Origin: JBBRMW01 sp965246845
Lineage (GTDB): Bacteria; Chloroflexota; Anaerolineae; Aggregatilineales; UBA2796
Assembly (NCBI GenBank): GCA_965246845.1
Contig: CBDFFR010000008.1
Coordinates: 1-64,000, forward strand
Length of the DNA: 64,000 bases
Direction: 5' to 3'
In this document: piece after piece, positions 44,336 through 52,578 of the stretch
Position numbering within the stretch: position 1 is the stretch's first letter
Layout: every line of letters begins with the position of its first letter
Position numbers and translations under genes: made by a program
Notes under the pieces: generated by a model
What the model saw: only the letters and a program-made list of their open reading frames with translations
Told to the model about the DNA's origin: nothing
Database searches by the model: none

Positions 44336-45843
44336 GGATGCGTTTCCATTTCATTGCCCGTCGCGGCGAACATGATCCGCTCCTCTGTCGCGCTCGCGCC
44401 ATCTACTTCGGCGCAGGTGCGGCCAGCATACATCACGAGAATGCGGCTGCACAGGCCAAGCAGTTCCATCAGTTCGCTTGAGATCATGACGATGCCCGCG
44501 CCGCCTGCCGCGAGTTCGCTCATCAGGCGGTAAATTTCCATCTTCGCGCCGATGTCGATACCGCGCGTCGGCTCCGCGAAAATGAGCAGGCGCGGCTTCT
44601 CGATGAGCCACTTCGCGACGACGGTTTTTTGCTGGTTGCCGCCACTGAGCAGGCGCACAGGCTGCTCCAGCGAGGGCGTCTTCACGCCGATACTGCGTAT
44701 TTGCTGCGCGACGGTTTGCGCTTCCGCGCGTCTCTGCACCCAACCCATGCGGCTGAACCGACTCAGGTTCGGGAGCGCGATATTCTCCCGCACACCGAGC
44801 CGCAAGGCCAACCCCTCGCTCTTGCGGTCCTCGCTGATGAACACGATCCCTTCGCGAATCGCGGCCTGCGGGCGGTTCAGGCGAACGGGTTTGCCGCCCA
44901 CCAGAATGTCACCGGAACGGATTGTCTCCAGTCCGAAGAGCGCTCGCGCCACCTCACGCTGACCTTGCCCCTCCAGCCCCGCAAAGCCCAAAATCTCGCC
45001 GGGGTAGAGCGTGAATGAGACATCGTGCAGCGTGTCCGTCGTCAGGCGATACACTTCAAGCAATGGGACATCGGCTATCGCATGGCTGCGTACCGGGAAA
45101 ATATCCGCGAGATCGCGCCCAACCATCTGCCGGACGATCTCCTGTTTGCTCAAGCCGTCGCAGGGCTGGCTGGCGACAAGCTGCCCATCCTTGAGGACGG
45201 TCACGCGCTGGCCGATGTGCAGCACTTCATCGAGGCGATGCGAGATGAAGATAATCGCGGTTCCGCGCGCGGCCAGGCCGCGAATGACCTTAAAGAGGTG
45301 CGCTACTTCGGTCGGGTTAAGCGCCGCTGTCGGTTCATCCATGATCAGCAGTTCGGCCTCACCCGCGAGTGCCTTCACGATTTCGACGATCTGCTGTTGC
45401 GCGACGGAGAGCGCCGAAACGGGTGCAGCTGGGTCGATTTGCACTTCGAGCCGCGTCAGGAGTTCGCGGGACTGGTCCATCATGCGCCCCCAGGCGATGG
45501 TCCCAAAGCGCGTGCGCGGCTCCTGATTGAGCAGAATATTTTCCGCAACCGTCAAGTCGGGAAGCAGGTTGAATTCCTGATAGATGATGCGGATACCGTG
45601 TTTCTGCGCGTCGGCAGTGCCATCCAGTGTGAGCGGTATTCCCTTCCACAGCAAGCGACCGCTTTCCGGCGCGTGGACCCCGGCCAATATCTTCATGAGG
45701 GTGGATTTACCCGCACCGTTCTCCCCGACGAGCGCGTGGATTTCGCCGCGCTGCACGTTGAACGAAACGCCCCGCAGCGCTTGCACGCCGGGGAACGATT
45801 TCGTGATGTTGTCGATTTCGAGGAGCGGGTGTTCAGGAATCAT
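44332..45843 (-). CDS. Sugar ABC transporter ATPase (RbsA/MglA-type, two nucleotide-binding domains)
   Basis: Energises import of a sugar through the two adjacent permeases. Domain 1 has Walker A GENGAGKSTLMKIL, signature ALSVAQQQIVEI and Walker B LLIMDEPTAALNP. Domain 2 has a degenerate Walker A (GLEGQGQREVARA), signature LLSGGNQQKTVVAKWL and FAEPTRGIDIG, the typical asymmetric RbsA pattern. The length of 503 residues is standard. In the operon it precedes the permease and follows the binding protein, but a 190-bp REP region is inserted between binding protein and ATPase. That region may reduce distal expression. Confidence 0.92.
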   Translation of the reverse strand: MIPEHPLLEIDNITKSFPGVQALRGVSFNVQRGEIHALVGENGAGKSTLMKILAGVHAPESGRLLWKGIPLTLDGTADAQKHGIRIIYQEFNLLPDLTVAENILLNQEPRTRFGTIAWGRMMDQSRELLTRLEVQIDPAAPVSALSVAQQQIVEIVKALAGEAELLIMDEPTAALNPTEVAHLFKVIRGLAARGTAIIFISHRLDEVLHIGQRVTVLKDGQLVASQPCDGLSKQEIVRQMVGRDLADIFPVRSHAIADVPLLEVYRLTTDTLHDVSFTLYPGEILGFAGLEGQGQREVARALFGLETIRSGDILVGGKPVRLNRPQAAIREGIVFISEDRKSEGLALRLGVRENIALPNLSRFSRMGWVQRRAEAQTVAQQIRSIGVKTPSLEQPVRLLSGGNQQKTVVAKWLIEKPRLLIFAEPTRGIDIGAKMEIYRLMSELAAGGAGIVMISSELMELLGLCSRILVMYAGRTCAEVDGASATEERIMFAATGNEMETHP

Positions 45844-45867
45844 TGTGCCGTAATCGTTATTATGAAC

Positions 45868-46018
45868 GGGTCGGTCAAGCCCGACGGCTACGTAATGCGG
45901 TGTCGTCTGCTGTAGGGGCGGACCGATGTGTCCGCCCGGAAATGGAAGATGGGTCGGTCAAGCCCGACCCCTACACAATGCGGTGTCGTCTGCTGTAGAG
46001 GCGGGGCTTGACCCGCCC
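45868..46018. repeat. REP cluster D between binding-protein and ATPase genes
   Basis: Four hairpins occupy the intercistronic gap. They are GGGTCGG type at 45868-45887 (one mismatch, CTAC foot), perfect GGGCGGAC type with GTAG 45912-45915 and stem 45916-45937, GGGTCGG type at 45951-45970 with CTAC 45971-45974, and GTAG 45995-45998 with a GGCGGG stem to 46018. The string AATGCGGTGTCGTCTGCTGTAG occurs twice (about 45894 and 45977), so the unit has duplicated. Hairpins here may protect the upstream mRNA or lower downstream expression. Confidence 0.8.
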
Positions 46019-46033
46019 GCGCGACGGTCAGAA

Positions 46034-47212
46034 CTACTTCTTCAGATACAGCTTGTCCGCGACGTCCTTCGGCAGGAGCGAATTGGTCCAGTACGCATCC
46101 GAATATTCGGGACGCACATACTTCGCGACATCCGCTTCGTAGATGGTCGGGACTTGCAGGGCGTAGAAGGACGAAACCGGGATGCCCTGCAAGATGCGCA
46201 GTCCGGCTTGTAGCGCGACGCGGCTCTGCCAGGTCGGTTCAGAGGCGGCCATCCCCTTGAAGCCCGTTGCGAGGCGCTTCTGCCAGTAGAGCATGTAGCC
46301 GTTATTGTCTTCGCCTGTCATCGGCACGAGCGGACGCTTGGCGGCTTCAAAGGCTTCGATTGCGCCCTGCGTCATCGCGCCACCCTGCGACCAGACGCCA
46401 TCGATTTGCGGATAGGCGGCGAGCATCCGTTCGACGGCCTGCTTACCCTGATCATATGCCCACGACCCATCGGCTTCCGCGAGGATTTTGATGCCCGCGC
46501 CACCATCCGGGCAAGCCTTGATCGCGTCGAGCAGCCCCTGACGGCGGTTGTCGCTCGTGGAAATTCCGGCCACGCCGTTCAGCGCGACGATGTTTCCCTT
46601 GCACTTCAACTGCTGCATCAGCCAGTCGCCCTGCTTGCGGCCAAATTGCAGTTCGTCCGCTTGCAGGTAGGTCACGTACTTATCGGTCTTCACGAGCGAG
46701 GCGAAGACGACAATCGGGATACCCGCCTTCGTCGCTTCCTCGACTGCCGGGACGATGGCTTCCGGCGCAACCGGGATGAGCAGGATCAAATCCACACCGC
46801 GCGCGACGAGGTCTTCGATCTGCGAAATCTGCTTGTTCGCGTCGCCTTCGGAGCTGACGGTGATGAACTCCTTGATCTCCGGGTAGAGCGAGGCTTCATG
46901 CTGCACTTCATTGACGATTTGCACCGTCCACGAATTGGCGGTGGACCAGTTCACGAAGCCGATGGTGTAGGGCGGCGCTTTCTTGAACTTGGTCGTATCG
47001 ACCAGCTTCCCTTGCGGCGCGGCAAGGCTCAAATCCGTCAGATAATCCTTCGAGCGCTGCGTCACGATGTCGTTCAGCTTCGCCATCGTGCCGGCCATCG
47101 CCGGCGCGGCGGTAGCGCTCCCCTGCGCGGTCGCGGGGGACGCGGCAGGCATCAGGACGAGCGCCAGTAAAGCAACCAACGTGGACATCAGGGCAAATAG
47201 TTTGCGGTTCAC
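46034..47212 (-). CDS. Periplasmic sugar-binding protein (TorT/RbsB-like)
   Basis: Binds a solute outside the membrane and passes it to the ABC importer. A signal peptide is visible at 1-30 (KLFALMSTLVALLALVLMP, cleavage near ATAQG). The periplasmic-binding-protein type 1 fold follows with TIGFVNWSTANSWTVQIVNE, a DLVARGVDLILLIPV hinge and GDWLMQQLKCKGNIVALNGV. It is closest in layout to the TorT-like branch. The length of 392 residues is slightly above RbsB. It lies between the upstream permease (53 bp gap) and the REP region before the ATPase gene. The ligand is unknown. Confidence 0.88.
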   Translation of the reverse strand: MNRKLFALMSTLVALLALVLMPAASPATAQGSATAAPAMAGTMAKLNDIVTQRSKDYLTDLSLAAPQGKLVDTTKFKKAPPYTIGFVNWSTANSWTVQIVNEVQHEASLYPEIKEFITVSSEGDANKQISQIEDLVARGVDLILLIPVAPEAIVPAVEEATKAGIPIVVFASLVKTDKYVTYLQADELQFGRKQGDWLMQQLKCKGNIVALNGVAGISTSDNRRQGLLDAIKACPDGGAGIKILAEADGSWAYDQGKQAVERMLAAYPQIDGVWSQGGAMTQGAIEAFEAAKRPLVPMTGEDNNGYMLYWQKRLATGFKGMAASEPTWQSRVALQAGLRILQGIPVSSFYALQVPTIYEADVAKYVRPEYSDAYWTNSLLPKDVADKLYLKK

Positions 47213-47265
47213 ACTTCTCTCCTTGTCAAAAACCGGACTGCGAACGCAGCCGGAACCAACCTGAA

Positions 47266-48231
47266 TTATTCACGGGTACGCGCATAGAGGGCGACCGCGA
47301 TCAGGATGATCGCGCCTTCGACCATACGCCGCCCGCTCGTCGGGAGCGCAAGGACGGTCAGGATACTGTAGAGGACCATCAGGAACAGCACGCCGCCGAA
47401 GGTCCCCCACACCGTCCCGCGCCCACCCTCGAAGGGCGTCCCGCCGATGACCACCGCCGCGATGGAGCCGAGCAGAAAATCTGTCCCGACTTCGAGCGTC
47501 CCGGTCCCGACATAGGCGACGAGCAGCAACCCTCCCATCGCGGCAAGGACGCTGCTGAACACATACGCTTGCAGGATGATCCGGCCTTCGTTTACCCCTG
47601 CCAGCCGCGCCGCCCGGCGGTTCGCCCCCGTCGCGACCAGCCGCCGCCCAAACGTCGAGCGGCGCAGAATGAACGCCATCACGAGCGCGATCAGCGTCCA
47701 GACCAGCGCCGCCGAGGGAATCGCGCCACCAATGAAGCCATTGCCCCAGAAGCGCATCGACTCCGGGATGTCGCCGCGCGGCGCGCCACCGGAATAGACC
47801 AGCGCCGCGCCATAGACAATGAATTGTGTGCCAAGCGTGGCGATGAACGGCGTGACGTTGAAGCGCGTGACGAGGACGCCATTCACCAGCCCAATCACCG
47901 CGCCGATGACCAGCACCAGCCCGATCACCGGGATCACCAGTTCGTCGCGCCCTGTGATCAACATCGCGGCCAGTACATCGCTCAGGATCACGACAGCGCC
48001 TACCGAAAGGTCCAGCCCGCCACTGATCAGGACGACCGTTTGCCCAATCGCGACCGCGCCGAGCGCCGCCCCCTGCCGCACCAGATTGATCAGGTTCTCC
48101 GGCACGATTGAGCGTGGAGATGCGATCCCCAGCACGACGATCAGCAGCGCAAGCGCAAGATAGACCTTCGGCAGCCCGCGCAGCCAATCGGCAGGTCGCG
48201 CCATCAGGGGAGCAGCGCTGCTGGCGGTCAT
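47266..48231 (-). CDS. Ribose-type sugar ABC transporter permease (second)
   Basis: A 321-residue RbsC-type permease with about ten helices. Blocks are NLINLVRQGAALGAVAIGQTVVLISGGLDLSVGA, a VAYVGTGTLEVGTDFLLGSIAAVVIGG ATPase-contact region and GGRGTVWGTFGGVLFLMVL, quoted here in part. It differs clearly from the permease at 43-44 kb, so the two probably pair in one importer. The ATG overlaps the stop of the RidA gene. It precedes the binding protein gene by 53 bp. Having permeases on both sides of the binding protein and ATPase is typical for CUT2 importers with two permease genes. Confidence 0.9.
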   Translation of the reverse strand: MTASSAAPLMARPADWLRGLPKVYLALALLIVVLGIASPRSIVPENLINLVRQGAALGAVAIGQTVVLISGGLDLSVGAVVILSDVLAAMLITGRDELVIPVIGLVLVIGAVIGLVNGVLVTRFNVTPFIATLGTQFIVYGAALVYSGGAPRGDIPESMRFWGNGFIGGAIPSAALVWTLIALVMAFILRRSTFGRRLVATGANRRAARLAGVNEGRIILQAYVFSSVLAAMGGLLLVAYVGTGTLEVGTDFLLGSIAAVVIGGTPFEGGRGTVWGTFGGVLFLMVLYSILTVLALPTSGRRMVEGAIILIAVALYARTRE

Positions 48232-48689
48232 TCCACCTCCAAAATCATCTCGATCTCGACGGGAATATCGCCGGGCAAGACGCTCACGCCGACTGACGTG
48301 CGCGCGTGCCGTCCGGCTTCACCGAAAATCGAGAGCAGCAAATCCGAAGCGGCGTTGATGACCTGCGGCTGCTGCGTGAAATTCGGCGCGCTCGCGACAT
48401 AGCCGACCAGCTTCACCACGCCCGCCACGCGGTCCAGCGTGCCGAGATGCGCGGCTGCCGACGCGAGGCAGTTGACGACGCAGTTCCGCGCGCATTCCTG
48501 CCCCTGTTCGAGTGTGACTTCCGCACCGAGCTTGCCGAGATAGGGATAGCTGCCGTTGCGCTTCGGGCTGTGTCCCGCGATGTACAACAGCGTGCCGACC
48601 TGCCGGGCATGGACGTAGGAATGCGACGGCGCGGAAGGTTCGGGCAGCGTAATTCCCAGTTGGTGCAGGCGTGCGGCAATCGGTTCCAT
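48228..48689 (-). CDS. RidA-family (YjgF/YER057c/UK114) protein
   Basis: A 153-residue protein of the RidA superfamily, which hydrolyses reactive enamines/imines or acts on related carbonyl intermediates. I use the ATG at 48687-48689 (MEPIAARLHQLG); the longer frame upstream overlaps the next gene's coding region. GTLLYIAGHSPKRNG, LASAAAHLGTLDRVAGVVKLVGYVAS and ARTSVGVSVLPGDIPVEIEMILEVE follow the RidA strand order. The canonical Arg of RidA (near the end, in the ...R..V pattern) is present in ARTSVGV. In the operon it sits between the phosphotriesterase-family gene and the permease, overlapping the latter by 4 bp. Confidence 0.82.
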   Translation of the reverse strand: MEPIAARLHQLGITLPEPSAPSHSYVHARQVGTLLYIAGHSPKRNGSYPYLGKLGAEVTLEQGQECARNCVVNCLASAAAHLGTLDRVAGVVKLVGYVASAPNFTQQPQVINAASDLLLSIFGEAGRHARTSVGVSVLPGDIPVEIEMILEVE

Positions 48690-48691
48690 GC

Positions 48692-49609
48692 TCAGGTTTC
48701 CAGCGCAAGCAGGCGGCGCGGCGTGTGGATCATGATCGTCTGGATGTCGCTCTCCGTAAGCCCTTCCTTGCGCAGCCAGGGCAGTACGCGCCACAGGATG
48801 AAGGTATAGCCCGGACCGCCACCATAACTGACCAGATCGGAGCGCCGCGCGAGGTCGCCCGATACCGCAATCTGCGCGCCAAAGCCTTCCTTCACCATGC
48901 GCGCGATGAACTCCACGCGCTGGAAATCCGGGTAGTATTTCTCCTTGCTGAATTGGTCATAGCCAAGCGTGACACCCGTGTTCGCAATCGCGATGTGGTA
49001 CTCCCAATCGAGGCGGCGGTCGGTGTGGCCGATCAGGATTTTTTCTGCCGGGACGCCTTCGGCTTTGAGCAGCGCGATTTGTTCAAGCGCCATCGTCCCG
49101 GCTTCCGTATGGGTCGATACCGCCGCGCCCGTTTCCCGGTGTGCGCGCCCCGCTGCCCGAAAGATTTTCTCCTCGTTTGCAGTAATTTTGTTCAGGCTCG
49201 ATCCTGCTTTGAGCAACCCGGCGCGAATGCCTGTGTCGTCGATGCCTTCCACGACTTCGCGGATCATCTCATCCGTGATGGCGTTCACGTCCTTATCCTG
49301 CACGAAGGGGTCTGCCGACGCGCCTTTGATGTACCCGGAGACGGCGACGATATGCACGCCCGACGCTGCCGAGAGCCGCCGCAGCATGAGCGGGTCGCGC
49401 GCGTAATCTTTGGGGGACATTTCGACTAGCGCCTGACCACCCGCCAGCTTGAAATGGGCCAGTTCGGTCGCGGCGGCGGCTTCGCTATCGAGGCGTAGAT
49501 CGAGATCGCCTTCGGTATTCATGGAATAGCCGTGCAGGTGTTCGTGCAGGTACGCCACACCAAATGCTTCGGCTGGAATATCGCCCCGTACTGTACGAAT
49601 TGCTGACAT
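48692..49609 (-). CDS. Phosphotriesterase-family metal hydrolase (probable lactonase)
   Basis: A 305-residue TIM-barrel hydrolase with a binuclear metal site. The first HxH is GVAYLHEHLHGY (His22, His24 from the ATG at 49607-49609), a Lys that could be carbamylated or a Glu follows in the middle, further His are in STHTEAGT and ILIGHTDRR, and the last Asp is in AVSGDLARRSD. Most bacterial members are lactonases or sugar-phosphate lactonases. Placed next to a sugar importer, kinases and a dehydrogenase, a lactonase step is likely. It is the second gene of the leftward operon after the esterase; 120 bp lie between them, with a possible half operator GTTCTCA at 49663-49669. Confidence 0.82.
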   Translation of the reverse strand: MSAIRTVRGDIPAEAFGVAYLHEHLHGYSMNTEGDLDLRLDSEAAAATELAHFKLAGGQALVEMSPKDYARDPLMLRRLSAASGVHIVAVSGYIKGASADPFVQDKDVNAITDEMIREVVEGIDDTGIRAGLLKAGSSLNKITANEEKIFRAAGRAHRETGAAVSTHTEAGTMALEQIALLKAEGVPAEKILIGHTDRRLDWEYHIAIANTGVTLGYDQFSKEKYYPDFQRVEFIARMVKEGFGAQIAVSGDLARRSDLVSYGGGPGYTFILWRVLPWLRKEGLTESDIQTIMIHTPRRLLALET

Positions 49610-49729
49610 CGGTTTCTTTCTCAAAAGCCAAACGCGAATGCCCAAAAAAGTGGTAAGTACCAGTTCTCAATAACGATAAACGAATATCCCGCCGCTGTCA
49701 AAATCTGCCATCCGCAGACCGCGCGCCCG

Positions 49730-50392
49730 CTATCCAGGCTTGCGATGCTGTAGAAACCATGCGAACAGTTCCGGGTTCGCATAGGTCGGCGTCCAGGCGT
49801 TGTGGTCGGCTTCCGGGTATATGGTAAAGCGTGCATCAGCCCCGGCTGCCTGCAAACGCGCGACGATGGTTTGCGAATCGCTGACGGGAATAACTGCATC
49901 CTTCGCGCCATGAAAAACCCATATCGGAATATCCTTGAGCGGCGTAATCAAACTTGCGCCGGGGTTGTGACCACAAATCGGGGCAATCGCGGCGAAGCGC
50001 TGCGGGTACTTCATCGCCATATGCCACGTTCCCGTACCGCCCAGGCTCAACCCGGTCATATAAACGCGCGTTGCATCGACCCGATAACGCGCAAGCACCG
50101 CGTCGAGCAAGCTGTCAAGCGCATCCAGTTCAAAGACCCAGATCGAGTCAAGCGGACATTGCGGCGCGAGGACGATGAAAGGACACTCCGGCCAGCTTTG
50201 CAATTGCCGCGTCAGACCATGTTTGTGAATGAGCGTCAGGTCGGTTCCACGTTCGCCGCTGCCATGTAGAAACATTATGAGTGGATACGCGGCTGCCGGG
50301 TTCGTCTCATAATCAGCAGGCAGCCACAACCAATACGCCAGATGGACCTGCTTTTGTATTATGGCTTGATGCTGCTGTGCTTCAAAAGGCAT
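49730..50392 (-). CDS. Alpha/beta-hydrolase esterase (dienelactone-hydrolase/PHB-depolymerase-like)
   Basis: A 220-residue cytosolic serine hydrolase from the ATG at 50390-50392 (MPFEAQQHQ). The oxyanion-hole region is MFLHGSGERGTD, the nucleophile elbow is YMTGLSLGGTGTWHM (Ser116), and the rest of the triad is Asp165 in VFHGAKDAVIP and His197 in YPEADHNAW. The GxSxGG elbow and the HGSGERG strand are seen in feruloyl-esterase-like and carboxylesterase proteins. No signal peptide is visible. It is the first gene of the leftward operon, 28-37 bp from the operator region, and could remove ester groups from the imported compound. Confidence 0.83.
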   Translation of the reverse strand: MPFEAQQHQAIIQKQVHLAYWLWLPADYETNPAAAYPLIMFLHGSGERGTDLTLIHKHGLTRQLQSWPECPFIVLAPQCPLDSIWVFELDALDSLLDAVLARYRVDATRVYMTGLSLGGTGTWHMAMKYPQRFAAIAPICGHNPGASLITPLKDIPIWVFHGAKDAVIPVSDSQTIVARLQAAGADARFTIYPEADHNAWTPTYANPELFAWFLQHRKPG

Positions 50393-50415
50393 TCTTGACA
50401 AACCTCGAAAACGGG

Positions 50416-50449
50416 ATTATTCTTGAAATGAGAACGGTCTCAATATAGC
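50416..50449. promoter_or_regulatory. Divergent promoter with LacI-type operator TGAGAACGGTCTCA
   Basis: The 14-bp palindrome 50429-50442 lies between esterase and lacI. For lacI, a -35-like TTGAAA (50423-50428) and a -10-like TATAGC (50444-50449) flank it exactly. For the minus-strand operon, a -35-like TTGAGA (50443-50438) overlaps it and a -10-like AATAAT (50421-50416) follows after 16 bp. The same palindrome is present, inverted, at 51514-51527. A repressor bound here would block both promoters. Confidence 0.8.
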
Positions 50450-50475
50450 GCATTATTGGTTTTTAGGAAAGAATT

Positions 50476-51483
50476 TTGCGGCGTCCAACGATTATCGATG
50501 TTGCCCGGCTTGCGGGGGTTTCCAAAGCGACAGCGGCGCGCGTAATGAGCGGGCAAGCCGAACTCGTCCGTGACCTGACGCGCGAACGTGTGTTGAAAGC
50601 GGTCGCGGACCTCGGCTACGAGCGCAACGCCATCGCGGGCAGCCTGCGCACCGACCGCACGTATATGATTGCGCTGTGCATCCCGGACATCACCAATCCT
50701 TTCTGGCCGGAAGTCGCACGGGGTATACAGGACACACTCGAAGCGGGCGGCTACGCAACAGTGACAGTCAACAGTGATTGGGATGCAGAGCGCGAAACGA
50801 ATTATCTGCAACTGGTGCGCCGCAATCGCTTCGACGGGTTGATCATCAACCCGATGAATACTGATGCGGCGCTCTTCGCGCGCCTGTCGATTCCGGTTGT
50901 CGTTCTCGGCAACGGCGCAGCTTTCCCGGAATTCGACAGCGTGGGAAGCGACACCGAGAACGCGGTACAGGAAGCGCTCGAATACCTGTATACGCTCGGC
51001 CATCGTCGGATAGCGCTCATCGCGGGACGTTCCCAGCGGCGGCGTGACTTCGCGCGTCTGGGCAGCTTTCGTGCTTTTCACCAGCGGCACGCGCTCCCGG
51101 TAGACGAATCACTGATCATCGAGTCGGATTTCAGCGACCGCGCGGGTTACGATGCAATGGAAAAGATACTCGCGTTCCCACGTTTGCCAACCGCTGTTTT
51201 CGCTGCAAACGATGTACTGGCAATCGGCGCGCTCAAGGCAGCGCAGGCCGCTGGGAAGCATATCCCACACGATTTATCTATTGTCGGCATGGATGATATT
51301 TATGCGGCGGCAATGACCTCACCCGCGCTGACCACCATTGCGAAACCCAAATATGAAATTGGAACGCAGGCGGCCACGCTCTTGCTGGGGCGGTTGAATG
51401 CGGATGAGGATCGCCCGCCGCAGCACATCAAATTACACGCGCAGTTCGTTCAACGCGCCTCAGCCGGACCGTTGATCACTTGA
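50476..51483 (+). CDS. LacI-family transcriptional regulator
   Basis: Controls the two divergent catabolic operons. TTG start at 50476. The LacI helix-turn-helix is TIIDVARLAGVSKATAARVM (5-24), with the hinge ERNAIAGSLRTDRTYMIAL. The ligand domain has IPDITNPFWPEVARGIQDTL, VVLGNGAAFPEFDSVGSDTENA and the C-terminal block VFAANDVLAIGALKAAQAAGK then LSIVGMDDI. At 335 residues it is complete. The gene is divergent from the esterase operon and codirectional with the ADP-ribosylglycohydrolase operon. Operators next to both operons (50429-50442 and 51514-51527) suggest autorepression and control of both arms. The inducer is probably a sugar or a pathway intermediate. Confidence 0.93.
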   Translation: MRRPTIIDVARLAGVSKATAARVMSGQAELVRDLTRERVLKAVADLGYERNAIAGSLRTDRTYMIALCIPDITNPFWPEVARGIQDTLEAGGYATVTVNSDWDAERETNYLQLVRRNRFDGLIINPMNTDAALFARLSIPVVVLGNGAAFPEFDSVGSDTENAVQEALEYLYTLGHRRIALIAGRSQRRRDFARLGSFRAFHQRHALPVDESLIIESDFSDRAGYDAMEKILAFPRLPTAVFAANDVLAIGALKAAQAAGKHIPHDLSIVGMDDIYAAAMTSPALTTIAKPKYEIGTQAATLLLGRLNADEDRPPQHIKLHAQFVQRASAGPLIT

Positions 51484-51513
51484 CCGCACTTTCAGATGTT
51501 GATTTACCAACCA

Positions 51514-51527
51514 TGAGACCGTTCTCA
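51514..51527. promoter_or_regulatory. Second LacI-type operator, TGAGACCGTTCTCA
   Basis: An exact reverse complement of the palindrome at 50429-50442, placed 31 bp after lacI and 14 bp before the start of the first ADP-ribosylglycohydrolase gene, next to its AAGGA ribosome site. It would act as a roadblock or initiation operator for the rightward operon. Confidence 0.8.
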
Positions 51528-51541
51528 GAAGGATCACCGCG

Positions 51542-52525
51542 ATGGAAAAGACAGTTCAGGTTGACCACCATACCAATCGCACCGAGGTGGAGGAGCGCGC
51601 GGTCGGCTGTCTGCTCGGCCTCGCAGTCGGTGATGCGATTGGCGACCTCGGACGCAGTGACGCGCATCGGCAGCGGTGGGGCATTATCACGGAAATGTTC
51701 GATGGCGCACAGAGTACCGATGATACGGAGTTCGCCATCCTCACCGGGCAAACGCTGCTTGATTGCGGCGGGCGGCTCACTTCCGGGGCGGTGGTTGCGG
51801 CGTGGCAGCGCTACATCATCGATCAGGGCGGCCTCGGCACGCGCGGCGGGAAGCCGCTGTATGGCGCGGTCGCGAACCTGCAACGCGGGATGCGTCCGCC
51901 GCAATCGGGTCTCTTCAACGTGCAGAACGACGACGATGGCGCGGCAATGCGGATCGCGCCAATCGGTATTATTTGCGCGGGAAACCCGGCGCGGGCTGCC
52001 GAACTCGCGGCTATCGAGGCGTCAGTGAGCCACGCCCGCGACGGCATTTACGCCGCGCAAGCAGTGGCGGCGTGCGTCGCGCTCGCAATGACCAGCGCGG
52101 ACCCCAATGCAATCTTTCATGCCGCGTTCGATTATGCGCCCGTCGATAGCTGGTTCCGGCACGCGATGGAGCAGGTACGGGTGATTTGTGAGGCGGCGCA
52201 TTCCGTCGAAGATGCCTGGGAAGCGCTGCATCGCGACCTGTGGACGCCCGTACATTCGATGGCCGCCGAAGCGATCCCGCAGGCGCTCGCATTGTTCAAG
52301 CTGACCGGCGGCGACTTCCGGCGCGGGATGTTCTGGGCGGCCAACTTCGGGCGTGACGCGGATACGATCAGCGCGATCCTCGGTGCGCTTTCGGGCGCGT
52401 TGCACGGTGAGGCGGTCATCCCGGACGCATGGAAGGAAAAGGTCCGGCGTCCGGCGGGTGTGTGTATCCGCTTCGCCGCCGGGGTCGATATTCCGACGCT
52501 AGCGCGGGCGCTTGTCGCGCTTTGA
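51542..52525 (+). CDS. ADP-ribosylglycohydrolase-fold protein 1
   Basis: A 327-residue all-alpha protein of the DraG/ARH family, which cleaves N- or O-glycosidic bonds to ribose with a binuclear Mg site. The first metal motif is AQSTDDTEFAIL (Asp60, Asp61) after GCLLGLAVGDAIGDL, and the second is NFGRDADTISAILG (Asp residues near 285-290). Both are intact. It begins the rightward arm behind the LacI operator. Relatives in sugar and nucleoside operons (for example with pfkB-like kinases and transporters) are thought to act on glycosides rather than on modified proteins. The true substrate is unknown. Three further members lie in this window. Confidence 0.85.
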   Translation: MEKTVQVDHHTNRTEVEERAVGCLLGLAVGDAIGDLGRSDAHRQRWGIITEMFDGAQSTDDTEFAILTGQTLLDCGGRLTSGAVVAAWQRYIIDQGGLGTRGGKPLYGAVANLQRGMRPPQSGLFNVQNDDDGAAMRIAPIGIICAGNPARAAELAAIEASVSHARDGIYAAQAVAACVALAMTSADPNAIFHAAFDYAPVDSWFRHAMEQVRVICEAAHSVEDAWEALHRDLWTPVHSMAAEAIPQALALFKLTGGDFRRGMFWAANFGRDADTISAILGALSGALHGEAVIPDAWKEKVRRPAGVCIRFAAGVDIPTLARALVAL

Positions 52526-52578
52526 ATTGTCAGGTAGCACACGTTTGGCGTGTGTTGGTGAAAATAGAGGAGATTAGC

